The notes below the pieces were generated by a model. The model ran no database searches. It was not told the DNA's origin and was given only the letters and a program-made list of their open reading frames with translations. A stretch of 64,000 nt of DNA, taken from assembly GCA_964017045.1 (NCBI GenBank), contig OZ024801.1, forward strand, positions 35,682,757 to 35,746,756. The letters are read 5' to 3'. The stretch is from Omphiscola glabra (taxonomy: Eukaryota > Mollusca > Gastropoda > Lymnaeidae). Of the stretch, positions 34,456 through 45,829 are shown piece after piece; position 1 is the stretch's first letter; every line of letters begins with the position of its first letter. Position numbers and translations under genes: made by a program.

Positions 34456-35201
34456 ATAAAATTCCTGGTATCTGCGCTAAATGAGATTCTTGAACATACC
34501 GCAAGTGCATTTGGTGCGTAATATATTCTGTTGTTTTATAGATATTGGGTACATTTATGAACGAAAAAAACACATTTTATTTCCAAGAGAAAAAGAGTCT
34601 ACTGGGTTGGTGAATAGCATTTCCGCTTTCTTATCATTTGTTGTTGTCATGGTTTGGCTGAGTAAACATGGATCGGATGACGTTACCGTGAATAGAGAGG
34701 AAAGAAATTATTCAGATTAAAGGTATAAATTTTATTTTTAAAAACTCAATTATTGGGTCTGTTTTAATTAACCCTAATTAGCTTACTGGAATCGAGATTA
34801 GAAACAACCAACAAGATTTAGGAACCAACCAAAAGTGGTCAAAGTAGGCGGCTACCACGGGCAAGCTACTCTGTGAACGAGCCCATATTTGGTGTAATAA
34901 ATCTTCGCTGTAAAAAAATTGCGTGTGGGGGGAAAGGGGGACAGGGGACATAAGAATACTAAGAATATTAATATAGTTCGTGGTGGTGACGCATCTGTGT
35001 GGGGGGGGGGGGGAAGTGGTGGGGGTGAAATTACTAACGAAGTGGCTATAAGTACACGGGTACCAGAATTGAGAGGTTGGGATTAAAAAACAATTTAAAA
35101 TATTATTGTTGGGTTTGTAAGACCAAACGAGGTATCAAATGAAAGATAATTTGAATGTACTATACATTTGAAATGTTAATTCTTCAGTTTTACTAAAAAA
35201 A
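34456..35201. other. Unique AT-rich stretch
   Basis: Includes a 12-base G run near 35003. No gene or element ends recognised. Confidence 0.5.
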
Positions 35202-35318
35202 AACTACCACAAATGACATCCGAATAGCATTGAGCTTAATGGTACCCGGGTGCGAATGTCGGCGCTGCGTGTCCGGGTGATTTTGACTAATGCTATTCGG
35301 ATGTCATTTGTTGTAGTT
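35202..35318. repeat. 30-bp inverted repeat, one mismatch, 57-bp loop
   Basis: The left arm 35202-35231 (aactaccacaaatgacatcc...) is the reverse complement of the right arm 35289-35318 with a single mismatch. Inside the loop acccgg and ccgggt can extend the hairpin. It could be a miniature foldback transposon or a folded RNA, about 0.3 kb before the peptide exon. Confidence 0.85.
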
Positions 35319-35634
35319 GACTAATACGGATTCTTATAAAGTGCGCTACTTGAATGTATGTTTTGACAAGTAACTTTAGTAGATGGAAAGTTCACTCATT
35401 GTGGTCGACACTTTTTGGCGGTGCTATAGCTATTCATAATATAAATGTTAACATTGTATCCACCACTATATTGAAAGGAGTGGAAAATATTGAAAACATA
35501 AAACAACTAAAGTTTTGGATACTTTCCGCCCAATCCAGCCTAGTCCTAGTTATTAAAATGAGAAAAAATATTAATTCCGTATTTTTGTTTCTTTCACATC
35601 TAGGGCCCAGGCTACGATCCACCTGGACGGCACC

Positions 35635-35880
35635 ATGAGCTCATCCCGTCACAGCATCCAGCTCATCACTATCGTCTTGATGTGCGTCGTCACGCTGACC
35701 CTGCTCCCTGGCCAGACAGCGGCTCCTACTCGCCGTGAACTTTCGGTCCAAGACCAGTGCATCCTGAACTGCTTCAGTGATTACACTTCCTGCTACGAGA
35801 ATGCCACAACCACCGCCATCTTGGCCTCGTGTGTCAGCCGGTACAACCTGTGTTTCCCGGTCTGTTACGATTTGGAATAA
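35635..35880 (+). CDS. Small secreted six-cysteine peptide precursor
   Basis: An 81-residue ORF in an exon starting after a clean acceptor (ctttcacatctag, exon from 35604), with the ATG 31 bases in and TAA at 35878. Residues about 8-24 form a hydrophobic signal core (ITIVLMCVVTLTLL), with likely cleavage near A29/A30; R33-R34 could be a dibasic processing site. The mature part has Cys at 42, 46, 53, 66, 73 and 77. The gaps are 3-6-12-6-3, a mirror-symmetric C-x3-C/C-x3-C layout like that of cysteine-stapled helical hairpins. There is one N-glycosylation sequon (N56-A-T) and an acidic C-terminus. Third codon positions are clearly richer in G/C than the surroundings. A polyadenylation signal follows 87 bases after the stop. 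I do not recognise the family; function (hormone, defence or other secreted peptide) is unknown. Confidence 0.75.
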   Translation: MSSSRHSIQLITIVLMCVVTLTLLPGQTAAPTRRELSVQDQCILNCFSDYTSCYENATTTAILASCVSRYNLCFPVCYDLE

Positions 35881-35966
35881 ACTATTAGATAATTAATTGT
35901 ACACAATGACATTTCTTTTCTTGTCGACAACTGGTTGCGGGGACCCATTCTGAACTGACTTCTATC

Positions 35967-35972
35967 AATAAA
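35967..35972 (+). terminator. Polyadenylation signal AATAAA for the secreted peptide gene
   Basis: A perfect AATAAA 87 bases after the stop codon, followed by a GT-rich stretch (tggtgtgctt), as expected for a cleavage site near 35990. Confidence 0.65.
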
Positions 35973-35989
35973 TGGTGTGCTTTATTTAA

Positions 35990-36364
35990 TTTATATGCTT
36001 GCATTGTGTTCACATAATAATCACGTTATGACAATATATATTTATAAAGCGTGATGTTAAAACCAGTTTTCTGGTGTTAGAATAAATATTATTATTAGCC
36101 AGAATATTATTTAATAAAAGTAACTTTACATTAATTATTTGATTGTCCAGTCTGACGTTCTACACATTTGCCTGAAATAGTTGCTACTCTGTTGTTGTCT
36201 TTGTTGTTGGGGTTGCTTTTGTCACAGAATAAAACGACATTTTTGAGAATCTAAATGATACAGTTGTGGAAACTTGGTTCAAACTGTCTGAAGGAAATAC
36301 TTACAACAACATTTAATCTGTAAGCTTTAAAGTAACAAAACAAAACTGAAATTTAGGCTGAACG
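35990..36364. other. Unique AT-rich stretch downstream of the peptide gene
   Basis: Nothing recognised. Confidence 0.5.
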
Positions 36365-36705
36365 TCATTCCCGCACATGTAACAAGACACTCAAAAAGAA
36401 CGTCATTCCCGCACATTTAACAAGACACTCAAAAATAACGTCATTCCCGCACATGTAACAAGACACTCAAAACGAACGTCATTCCCGCACATTTAACAAG
36501 ACACTCAAAACGAACGTCATTCCCGCACATGTAACAAGACACTCAAAACGAACGTCATTCCCGCACATGTAACAAGACACTCAAAAAGAACGTCATTCCC
36601 GCAAATTTAACAAGACACTCAAAACGAACGTCATTCCCGCCCATTTAACAAGACACTCAAAAAGAACGTCATTCCAGCACATGTAACAAGACACTCAAAA
36701 AGAAT
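36365..36705. repeat. 38-bp minisatellite, about 9 copies
   Basis: The unit contains acgtcattcccgcacatgta and aacaagacactcaaaa. Same length as, but unrelated to, the 38-bp arrays at 23.6 and 38.4 kb. Confidence 0.96.
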
Positions 36706-36837
36706 AAGAAAAAAAAAGAGATTGCCATTGAAACCTTAGCAATAACATTTTAATTGGAATTTACATTTGGTAGTTCATTACACATTTCATTTATTCACTG
36801 TTCACAAATTGGGTTTTGATAAAAGGGGTGTATTTTA

Positions 36838-37315
36838 ATGGGCACAATCCTTGACATGAAGTGGTTCCACAATCCTTGACATGAAATGTTTCCATAATCC
36901 TTGACATCAAATGTTTACACAATCCTTGACATGAAGTGGTTCCACAATCCTTGACATGAAGTGGTTCCATAATCCTTGACATCAAATGTTTACACAATCC
37001 TTGACATGAAGTGGTTCCACAATCCTTGACATGAAGTGGTTCCATAATCCTTGACATGAAATGTTTCCACAATCCTTGACATCAAATGTTTCCACAATCC
37101 TTGACATGAAGTGTTTCCACAATCCTTCACATCAAATGTTTACACAATCCTTGACATGAAGTGTTCCATAATCCTTGACATGAAGTGTTTCCACAATCCT
37201 TGACATGAAGTGGTTCCACAATCCTTGACATCAAATGTTTCCACAATCCTTGACATGAAGTGGTCCCATAATCATTGACATGAAGTTGTTCAACAATCCT
37301 TGAAATCAAGCGATT
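36838..37315. repeat. 25-bp minisatellite, about 19 copies
   Basis: The unit contains cacaatccttgacatgaagt with a gacatcaaatgtttac variant. Confidence 0.96.
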
Positions 37316-37454
37316 CCGGAAAAAATGTGGAGATGGACATGTCCTACCAAGCCATTCTGGGAAGTAAGGTTTATGGTAGTGACATGCTTGCATTGTGTCT
37401 TCAATGTTCTATGCTATAAGTAGGCGAACGCATAGATCTTTTTGGAACATAACT

Positions 37455-37695
37455 TTTTTTGGCCATACATATAGTTGTTTGTGGCCATACATATAGTTGT
37501 TTGTGGCCATACATAATGTTGTTTGTGGCCATACATATAGTTGTTTGTGGCCATACATAATGTTGTTTGAGGCCATACATATAGTTGTTTGTGGCCATAC
37601 ATATAGTTGTTTGTGGACAAAAATATAGTTGTTTGTGGCCATACATAATGTTGTTTGTGGCCATACATATAGTTGTTTGTGGACAAAAATATAAT
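37455..37695. repeat. 22-bp minisatellite, about 11 copies
   Basis: The unit contains ggccatacatatagttgttt; a ggacaaaaatatagttg variant block occurs twice. Confidence 0.96.
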
Positions 37696-37865
37696 TGTTT
37701 GAACATTCGTATTCATTTTGTCTAGCCTTACGTTGTGCGTTAGAAATCTTAAAGTCTTACGTTGTGTTAGATGACTTCCAGTCTTACGTTGTGTGTCAGA
37801 TATCTTCCAGGCCTATATGATTCATAGATAAGAACACTACACGTCATAGTCTGAAACAAAATCTG

Positions 37866-37986
37866 CTATTGGTCAGCATGCTTGGGATTGTCGACCTCTT
37901 CACGGATGATATTAACTGTGTTGATATCCTTGGCACAGTCAAGCCTTGCTACATCTTCCAGTGGACTATTCGTAGTGTCATCCACC
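37866..37986 (-). CDS. Candidate terminal coding exon, unknown protein
   Basis: The minus strand has an acceptor (attcctttacaaattaaaag) followed by 121 bases: one base completing a split codon, then 39 codons and TAG. The peptide is acidic and non-repetitive (V-D-D-T-T-N-S-P-L-E-D-V-A-R-L-D-C-A-K-D...), with balanced codon use unlike the array ORFs around it. The polypyrimidine tract is weak and no upstream exon is securely linked, though the frame at 38182-38400 is a possible partner. No family recognised. Confidence 0.35.
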
Positions 37987-38181
37987 CTTTTAATTTGTAA
38001 AGGAATAGTCGGGGTCCCTCACTTGTACTTAAAAAACACTTATATATGTATACTTATACCCTTATATGTACATAAAGCACGAATGATACACATATAACAT
38101 TAATGATACACATATAACAAAATGATACACATATAAAGCGAATATGCTCAAGGTACAGAGTAAATATTTTTCAATTTTCCT

Positions 38182-38400
38182 TCAGCGTCTGCATTGAAAC
38201 ATGTCAGTGAAGGTGTTGCAGCTTTGATCCAAAAGGTGACATTTGGCTTTGCTGAGTGGATTATCCGCAGACTTTTTGGAATCTGACGTCATGTCAGAAG
38301 GTGAATGCTGGGAGGTGAAACTTGGATTAGATATAGTCCCTGGATGATACGCATCACGTGACACGACCTCCCCACGCCCACTCCCATTATGATAACAGTA
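38182..38400 (-). CDS. Candidate coding segment, Ser/Asp/Lys-rich, unknown protein
   Basis: A minus-strand frame of about 70 codons outside the adjacent repeat, polar and Ser-rich (S-F-T-S-Q-H-S-P-S-D-M-T-S-D-S-K-K), ending with Cys-containing F-Q-C-R-R and a stop. GC content is higher than around it. No clean acceptor or donor is seen, and the upstream end merges with the 38-bp array. Low certainty. Confidence 0.25.
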   Translation of the reverse strand, partial: YCYHNGSGRGEVVSRDAYHPGTISNPSFTSQHSPSDMTSDSKKSADNPLSKAKCHLLDQSCNTFTDMFQCRR

Positions 38401-39212
38401 CAATAACTTTATCACACAATCGGTGCTGTGACACTTTACAATAACTGTGTCAGACACTCGGTGCTGTGACACATTACAATAACTGTGTCAGACAATCGGT
38501 GCTGTGAAACATTACAATAACTGTGACAGACACTCGATGCTGTGACACATTACAATAACTATGACAGATACTCGATGATGTGACACATTACAATAACGTT
38601 ATCACACACTCGGTGCTGTGACACATTACAATAACTGTGTCAGACACTCGGTGCTGTGACACATTACAATAACTTTATTACACACTTGGTGCTGTGACAC
38701 ATTACAATAACTTTATCACACACTCGGTGCTGTGACACATTACAATAACTGTGTCAGACACTCTGTGCTATGACACATTACAATAACTTTATCACACACT
38801 TGGTGCTGTGACACATTACAATAACTTTATCACACACTTGGTGCTGTGACACATTACAATAACTTTATTACACACTCGGTGCTGTGACACATTACAATAA
38901 CCGTGTCAGACACTCGGTGCTGTGACACATTACAATAACTTTATCACACACTCGGTGCTGTGACACATTACAATAACTGTGTCAGACACTCGATGCTATG
39001 ACACCATACAATAACTGTGTCAGACACTCGGCGCTGTGACACATTACAATAACTGTGTCAGACACTCGATGCTGTGACACATTACAATAACTGTGTCAGA
39101 CACTCGATGGTGTGACACATTACAATAACTGTGTCAGACACTCGATGCTGTGACACATTACAATAACTGTGTCAGACACTCGATGCTGTGACACCATACA
39201 ATAACTGTGACA
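38385..39212. repeat. 38-bp minisatellite, about 22 copies
   Basis: The unit contains cacattacaataactgtgtc and agacactcggtgctgtga. Variants with actttatcacacac alternate, giving a two-type higher-order pattern. Confidence 0.97.
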
Positions 39213-39399
39213 CATGCATTCAAAAGAAAACCGTCGTACTGTTTAATATTTCAGGGTTGAGTAAAGCTTACCGATGGCGGTGTCTAGTGCTGTCCATGAC
39301 AAAGTTTGTGATCTTTTGAAAGAGTTTGTTCAGTATTCACAATCAGTTCAGTTTTCTTAATCAGATGCTAGTTTATTTTAATTCGATCTTAATTTAATG

Positions 39400-39905
39400 C
39401 TCTTAGTCTGCTTGGTTTGCTGAATGTTCTCTACTTAGTCTGCTTGGTTTGCTGAATGTTCTCTACTTAGTCTGCTTGGTTTGCTGAATGTTCTCTACTT
39501 AGTCTGCTTGGTTTGCTGAATGATCGCTACTTAGTCTGCTTGGTTTGCTGAATGATCGCTACTTAGTCTGCTTGGTTTGCTGAATGATCGCTACTTAGTC
39601 TGCTTGGTTTGCTGAATGTTCTCTACTTAGTCTGCTTGGTTTGCTGAATGTTCTTAGTCTGCTTGGTTTGCTGAATGTTCTCTACTTAGTCTGCTTGGTT
39701 TGATGAATGTTCTCTACTTAGTCTGCTTGGTTTGCTGAATGTTCTTAGTCTGCTTGGTTTGCTGAATGTTCTTAGTCTGCTTGGTTTGCTGATGTACTTA
39801 GTCTGCTTGGTTTGCTGAATGTTCTTAGTCTGCTTGGTTTGCTGAATGTTCTTAGTCTGCTTGGTTTGCTGAATGTACTTAGTCTGCTTGGTTTGCTGAA
39901 TGTTC
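39400..39905. repeat. 26-32 bp minisatellite, about 17 copies
   Basis: The unit contains cttagtctgcttggtttgct. Long copies end in gaatgttctcta and short ones in gaatgtt. On the minus strand it yields K-Q-T-K-x-I-Q-Q-T ORFs of no significance. Confidence 0.96.
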
Positions 39906-40544
39906 TCTATGCAGAATATGTGACCTTGTAATAGAATCACTATCAAATATTCAACGTGCACATCACTAGTTTCATTTTCGTCCAATGCAGATATGAGGAC
40001 ATGTGAAAGTTGAAAAAAAAAAAAAATGGTCTTCTTTTAAATTGTAAAAAAGTGCTACATCAGCATTGTTCATGTGTGCACCAATGTGTTTAATTGTGTA
40101 GCCCCGAGTTCAAGTGGGATAACAGCTGATCAGGCCAACATGTGTCTTATTTTGTGTCCATACCAGGTGATAATTTCTCAAAATCCTTTCCCCAGACACT
40201 GTCTGGTTTTTGGGGATTTCCATCAGAGATCTACATACAATTTCTAAGCACCCCTAAACCAAAATATTGAGATTCCTTGGTTTATCTGATCCCATGTGCA
40301 TCAAATGTTTGTCACAGTTGCCAACAAATGCATTGAAATCGTTGCCACGGTCCAGTTGTGTTCTCTCTTAAAACACCTGCAATTATCCCGTAAACACCTG
40401 TGCCAGTGCAAAGACTCTACAGTGCCCCATGGTGCTCCAACTGTCGCCACATGCTCTACATCAATAACCTCCGTGGTTCAATGGCTGAAACATAACCAAC
40501 AACAGAAGCAACAACAACAGAAGCAACAACAACAGAAACAACAA
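39906..40544. other. Unique stretch ending in a CAA-rich microsatellite
   Basis: An A-run near 40015 and a (CAA/CAG)-rich tract at 40498-40545. No gene recognised. Confidence 0.5.
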
Positions 40545-41545
40545 AAGTAGTTGTGCGCAACATAGAATTCTATGATATGGTAGCATAGACCATACAATTA
40601 TGTGGTATGGTAGTGCACGCCTTTGAATTATGTGGTAGGAGAGTACACCAATGAATGAAATAGTATGGTTGTACACACAAATGAATTATGTGGTATGCTA
40701 GTACGCACCATAGAATTATATTATGTGGTATGGCAGTACATGCCATTGAATTATATTGTTTGATTTTATTGATTGATTGGATATTTATATAGCGCTTGTA
40801 TCCATGCTACTTTAGCATGCTCACTGCTGGTATCCATGCTACTTTAACATGTTCACTGCGCTGAGATGTTCTTAAGTCTATTTAAAGAAAAAAGTCTTTG
40901 AATGTTTCTTTTTTTATCATTTTCAATTTCCCTCAAAGATTGACACAAACTGAGGCCATCATTTTGGCGCTATCGCTATTGTACGGTAGTACACACCAAT
41001 GAATCCTGTGGTATGGTAGTACACAACATAGAGCTATGAGGTTAGGTAGTACACACCAATGAATCCTGTGGTATGGTAGTACACAACATAGAGCTATGAG
41101 GTATGGTAGTACACACCAATGAATCCTGTGGTATGGTAGTACACAACATAGAGCTATGAGGTATGGTAGTACACACCAATGAATCCTGTGGTATGGTAGT
41201 ACACAACATAGAGCTATGAGGTATGGTAGTGCACACCAATGAATCATGTGGTATGGTAGTACACAACATAGAGCTATGAGGTATGGTAGTACACACCAAT
41301 GAATCCTGTGGTATGGTAGTACACAACATAGAGCTATGAGGTATGGTAGTACACACCAATGAATCCTGTGGTATGGTAGTACACAACATAGAGCTATGAG
41401 GGATGGTAGTACACACCAATGAATCATGTGGTATGGTAGTACACAACATAGAGCTATGGGGTATGGTAGTACACACCAATGAATCATGTGGTATGATAGT
41501 ACACACCAATGAATCATGTGGTATGATAGTACACACCAATGTTTT
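40545..41545. repeat. 60-bp higher-order satellite made of two 30-bp units
   Basis: From about 40984 units of ggtatggtagtacacaccaa and ggtatggtagtacacaacat alternate strictly, giving an almost perfect 60-bp period over about seven repeats. At 40545-40756 single diverged units occur. A separate insertion lies between the two blocks. Confidence 0.95.
40757..40983. mobile_element. SINE-like or LINE-tail insertion within the satellite
   Basis: About 225 bp unrelated to the satellite, beginning with (gatt)n-like sequence and tatttatatagcgcttgtat, a word also seen in the CR1-like tail at 22.33 kb. It contains a duplicated atccatgctactttaacatg. The satellite resumes immediately afterwards. Exact ends and duplication not resolved. 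Confidence 0.5.
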
Positions 41546-42904
41546 TGATATCAACAACTGTATTTCCAAGTCATACACAGAGCACATAAAACAGAGCACT
41601 TATAACAGAGCACTTATAACACAGAGCACTTCCGGTTCTAAGCATCTTGACTTTGTTATGAAGGATGACGTATTTTTTAGCACGCCTATCTCGCGTCCCA
41701 CGTGCATGACCCCTCGTGAACTCTCGTGACCGCCTTTGAATTGTGGCTAGAAAAACCTTATTTATTCTAGTCAGGAGAACTGTCGAAAATAATAGAATAT
41801 TCTGGATAAAACGAGAAGGCAAAACAATGCATTAGACTGTTCTAGACATTAGTAGGAACTGCCTATAAAAAGGGCTGACCGATAGAGAGGGGTAGAGATT
41901 TTGTTTTGATCACGAGATGCTATGTCATACTTTGTTGTGTGTAGAGTTTTCTATTTCCTCATACAATTTTGTGCTCATTGTATTTTTATATGCAGTACCG
42001 GTACCAGCAAATCTGTAAGTTTATAATTTCAATCATATTTCACTTGCTGTTATTATTTAATTGAAGTTCACAAATTAAAAAGTTATTAATTGTAATTAGC
42101 TCTGGCCTTAATTGTAGTTTTATTTGGTATTATTTTATATGTTGGTATCGTCCTTTATTATGGACCGTTTCTAGAACGAGCCATAGTCTAAAATTAAGAG
42201 ATTAAATTCTCAATTCATAACGGTTCGTAATAACTTTATTGAGACATTATAAGAAATACGATTTTGATTTTTGATTTGTAATGATCTGTTGATTCTTGTT
42301 TTGTATTGTCTGCGGAGGACGGGATCTGGATGAAACGTCCTTGACATTGTCTTGTGATTCAAGCCTAAACATTTCTTGTTCCACTAATTTCTTCACACTG
42401 CTTCCACGAAGTCCTTCATATATTATGCCAAAATTTTAATGAAAGGCCCTATACATCGCCAAAATTAAGTTAGTGCAAAGCTAGTTAACGAGAGGCGAGC
42501 AAAGCTGAGGTATCCAGACGTTATGGCTACTGTTCAGTGTTAACGTAAGTAAGGGCAAAAGCAATTTGTACGAAGGAATGTTGTTCAAAGGGAAGTTTGG
42601 TCAAAAGGAAATTTGTTCAGCGGAGAATCGAAAGAAGATGCGAGTGAGAAATGTGGCAAATGTTCAATCAAATTGACTCTGTTTGTACCTCTAAAATCCT
42701 AAACTTCCATTCGAGCAACATTCCTTGTATAAATTGGTTTGGAACAAAATAGTTTTGAATAAATTGGTCTCGTACTAATTTCATGATTGTTCATTATGAC
42801 CTACCTGCATGCATGTACATTTATGAATTGACTTCACATCATCCGGACAACGAAAGATATCATTCTTCTAAAGGTAGCGATTTCCTAAAACAATAATAGG
42901 AAAC
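41546..42904. other. Unique stretch with a promoter-like patch
   Basis: A degenerate 20-bp repeat (agagcacttataaca) lies at 41.58-41.63 kb. Apart from the TATA patch at 41.86 kb I recognise no exon, RNA gene or LTR border. Confidence 0.45.
41864..41872 (+). promoter_or_regulatory. Candidate TATA box (TATAAAAAG)
   Basis: A strong TATA box in gcctataaaaagggctgacc. A palindromic GAATATTC, the core of a heat-shock element, lies about 62 bases upstream (41795-41802). No confident downstream exon is seen, so it may belong to a transposon LTR or be a chance match. Confidence 0.3.
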
Positions 42905-43147
42905 TTGAACATTGACGTCAACAAATGGGAGATCATTGCCGAACAACGTTCCAGCTGGCGAACGGCAGTGTACGAAGGAGTGAAAAAGGCAGAAGATGTG
43001 CGGAACGAAGCCCTTGCAACAAAAAGATCAGCACGGAAGGCCAAAATTAACCAGGAATCATCATTCTCCTGCGTGAAATGCAGACGGGATTGTCACTCCA
43101 GGATTGGCTTAGTGAGCCACTCGTCGAAGTGTAGGACTACAATATAG
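42905..43147 (+). pseudogene. LINE ORF C-terminal fragment with CCHC-like end
   Basis: An 80-codon frame reading D-V-N-K-W-E-I-I-A-E-Q-R-S-S-W-R, a basic linker, then S-C-V-K-C-R-R-D-C-H-S-R-I-G-L-V-S-H. This order (D-W-E...R..W R, basic helix, C-x2-C...S-R-I-G-L-x-S-H) is the conserved end of many invertebrate LINE pol proteins. No 5' part is present and the surroundings are non-coding, so it is a truncated copy. Confidence 0.7.
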
Positions 43148-43204
43148 CTACTCCATCGTCTCGTGAAGACGGAAGGATGCCATACAATAGGAAACTTAAG
43201 TAAA

Positions 43205-43430
43205 TTTAAAAAATATTGAACACAAAATAGTCTCAAATCATGGGTAGTCCTAAAATAGTCTCGAAACATGGGTAGTCTCAAAATAGTCTCAAAACATGGG
43301 TAGTTTTAAAATAATCTCAAAACACGGGTAGTTTAAAAATATTCTCAAAACGTGGGCAGTCTTAATATTATCTGAAAACAATGGTAGTCTTAATATTATC
43401 TGAAAACATGGGTAGTCCTACATATGGCTA
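43205..43430. repeat. 27-28 bp minisatellite, about 8 copies
   Basis: The unit contains catgggtagtctcaaaatag; the copies are quite diverged. Confidence 0.9.
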
Positions 43431-44124
43431 GTCGTGAACTAACAAGGTGCTTTAAGAAGCAGTTTGAGTCTGCGTGGAGTCCCAAAGAAGTTCCCACCCA
43501 TTGTACACATCCCCAACCCATTTAAATTATAAAGTCATCAGGTGCAAGTATCATGCTAATATCCTTTGCTAAAAAAAGACAATAACACCCGAAACTGTAA
43601 TAGTGACTTGTCACGTCAAGCAGAGTCTCAAGTTACAGATTAGGGTCTTGGCTTGTCAAGTCACACTTACTTGTTGAATTTCACGGACTGTATAGCAAGT
43701 TCATAGTTTCGAAAAGCTATCTCCTCTTCCATTCACGTCGCCTTATGGGCCCTTTATGTTATACTTTATGTGTCTCTAAAGTTCTCGCAACGTGTCTCTA
43801 CATTTCTGTTTACATATCTCTTTCTTGAGCTTCTCTCAGTGGGTCTCACACTGTGTCACTCAGTGTCTCTCAGTTTGTCACTCATTGTGTGTCTGCAATT
43901 CCTACTATGTTTATTCTAAAGTTTTTTCTATTTATTTTAAAAACTCTATATTTGTGTTTTTAAGTTGTCCCTTTGTCTTACTAAAATCTCTATTTTTATT
44001 TTAAAAAAATTAAAATTTAATTTAAATTAAATTAAAAACAAAAAAATATATCTACATATTTAATTATTTTCCTTAGATATATCTCTCAAACCATATCACT
44101 AATCTAAACATTTTTCAAATGTGC
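43431..44124. other. Unique AT-rich stretch
   Basis: Contains ctctca/gtctc-rich sequence (43.77-43.9 kb) that grades into the next array. No gene recognised. Confidence 0.5.
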
Positions 44125-44705
44125 ATTTCTCAGAAATATTTGATATCTATTTCTAATATTTTCTTTCTATTTCTCATCGTGTCTCTCTATTTCTCATTTT
44201 TTCCTCTCTATTTCTCATCGTGTCTATTCCTCATATTTTCTCTTTATTTCTCATCGTATCTATCTATTTATCCTCTTTCTCTCTATTTCTCAACTTTTAT
44301 CGCTATTTCTCATCTTTTGTCTCTATTTCTCATATTTTCTCTATATTTCTCATCGTGTTTCTCTATTTCTTATCGTGTCTATTTCATCATATTTTCTTTT
44401 TATTTCTCATCTCTTCTCGCTATTTCTCATTTTTGTCTCTCTATTTCTCATATTTTCTCTTTATTTCTCATCTTTTCTCTCTTTGTCTCATCGTGTCTAT
44501 TTCTCATCTTTTCTCTCTATTTATCATCGTGTCTAGTTCTCATCTTTTCTCTTTATTTTTCATCGTGTCTATCTATTTATCATCTTTTCTTTATATTTCT
44601 TATCTTTTCTCTCTATTTCTCACCTTGTCTCTCTATTTATGATCTTGTATCTCTATTTCTCATCTTTTCTTTTCATTCCTCATTGTGTCTCTATTACTCG
44701 TCATG
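44125..44705. repeat. Degenerate pyrimidine-rich 16-20 bp repeat
   Basis: Loose copies of tctctatttctcatcttttc. Phe/Ser/Leu ORFs here are products of the composition. Confidence 0.85.
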
Positions 44706-44744
44706 TCTCTGCACTTTTAATTCTTTCATTCTATAGCCACATTT

Positions 44745-45120
44745 GTTTCTCTTTCTATGTTTTACCTTGTCTTTTGTACCTTCTATGTATCACCTTGTCT
44801 TTTGTACCTTCTATGTATCACCTTGTCTTTTGTACCTTCTATGTATCACCTTGTCTTATGTACCTTCTATGTATCACCTTGTCTTTTGTACCTTCTATGT
44901 ATCACCTTGTCTTTTGTACCTTCTATGTATCACCTTGTCTTTTGTACCTTCTATGTATCACCTTGTCTTTTGTACCTTCTATGTATCACCTTGTCTTTTG
45001 TACCTTCTATGTATCACCTTGTCTTTTGTACCTTCTATGTATCACCTTGTCTTTTGTACCTTCTATGTATCACCTTGTCTTATGTACCTTCTATGTATCA
45101 CCTTGTCTTATGTATCTCTC
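44745..45120. repeat. 28-bp minisatellite, about 13 copies, very homogeneous
   Basis: The unit contains tcaccttgtcttttgtacct. Since 28 is not a multiple of three, three frames each carry a similar ORF offset along the array, a clear repeat artefact. Confidence 0.97.
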
Positions 45121-45414
45121 TGGCCTTCTATGTGTCTCCACAATTTATCTACGTGGTTAGCTGGTCCCTCTAATAGCATGCGTGTTTTCTTATGTTAAAG
45201 GAAGAACCTCTATAGAAGCCACCAACAACGATATTTTGATCAATTTGTAAGCGAACAGCTTCTAAGCAAATGTTAGATTGCTACATTTATTAGAAGGTTT
45301 CTTTATGTTCAGCTTATCTAAAAAAGTTTATTTTTTTAGACGGTTGGTCACGAGGAACATTTTAATGTTTGAAAGCTTTGCGATCAATCGAGTTACCGAT
45401 AGTCTCAAATCATT
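45121..45414. other. Unique stretch
   Basis: Nothing recognised. Confidence 0.5.
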
Positions 45415-45660
45415 AATCTGTATATAATATATTGTTACACACCATAGGTCTGTATATTATATATTGTTACACACCATATATCTGAATATGATATATGGTT
45501 ACACATCCTAGGTCTGTATATAATATATAGGTACACATCATAGGTCTGTTTATAATATATAGCTACACGTCCTAGGTCTGTGTATAATATATAGCTACAC
45601 GTCCTAGGTCTGTGTATAATATATAGTTACACATCCTATGTCTGTATATAATATATTGTA
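45415..45660. repeat. 33-34 bp AT-rich minisatellite, about 7 copies
   Basis: The unit contains tctgtatataatatattgtt and acacaccatagg. Confidence 0.92.
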
Positions 45661-45829
45661 TATAGAACATGTTCGAAGCTAAGTGCTACTTAACATGTCA
45701 TGTAGCGTCATTTATTAACTCTAACATTAAGAGCGTGTGTGCTTGTGAAGAATTAAATGAAAACTTAAAGATTGGTTTATTATATAGCTAAGCTATTTAC
45801 AGTCATGTGTATTGAAAGGCGAAGGTCGT

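Noticed and set aside
42316..42341. ggacg...cgtcc hairpin with a gatgaaac loop, reminiscent of a ribozyme
   Set aside because: Lacks the CTGATGA-stem-GAAA order; a simple 5-bp hairpin is expected by chance.
44745..45198. Three overlapping Leu/Cys/Phe-rich ORFs resembling membrane proteins
   Set aside because: The 28-bp period produces the same peptide in three frames; hydrophobicity is a composition effect.
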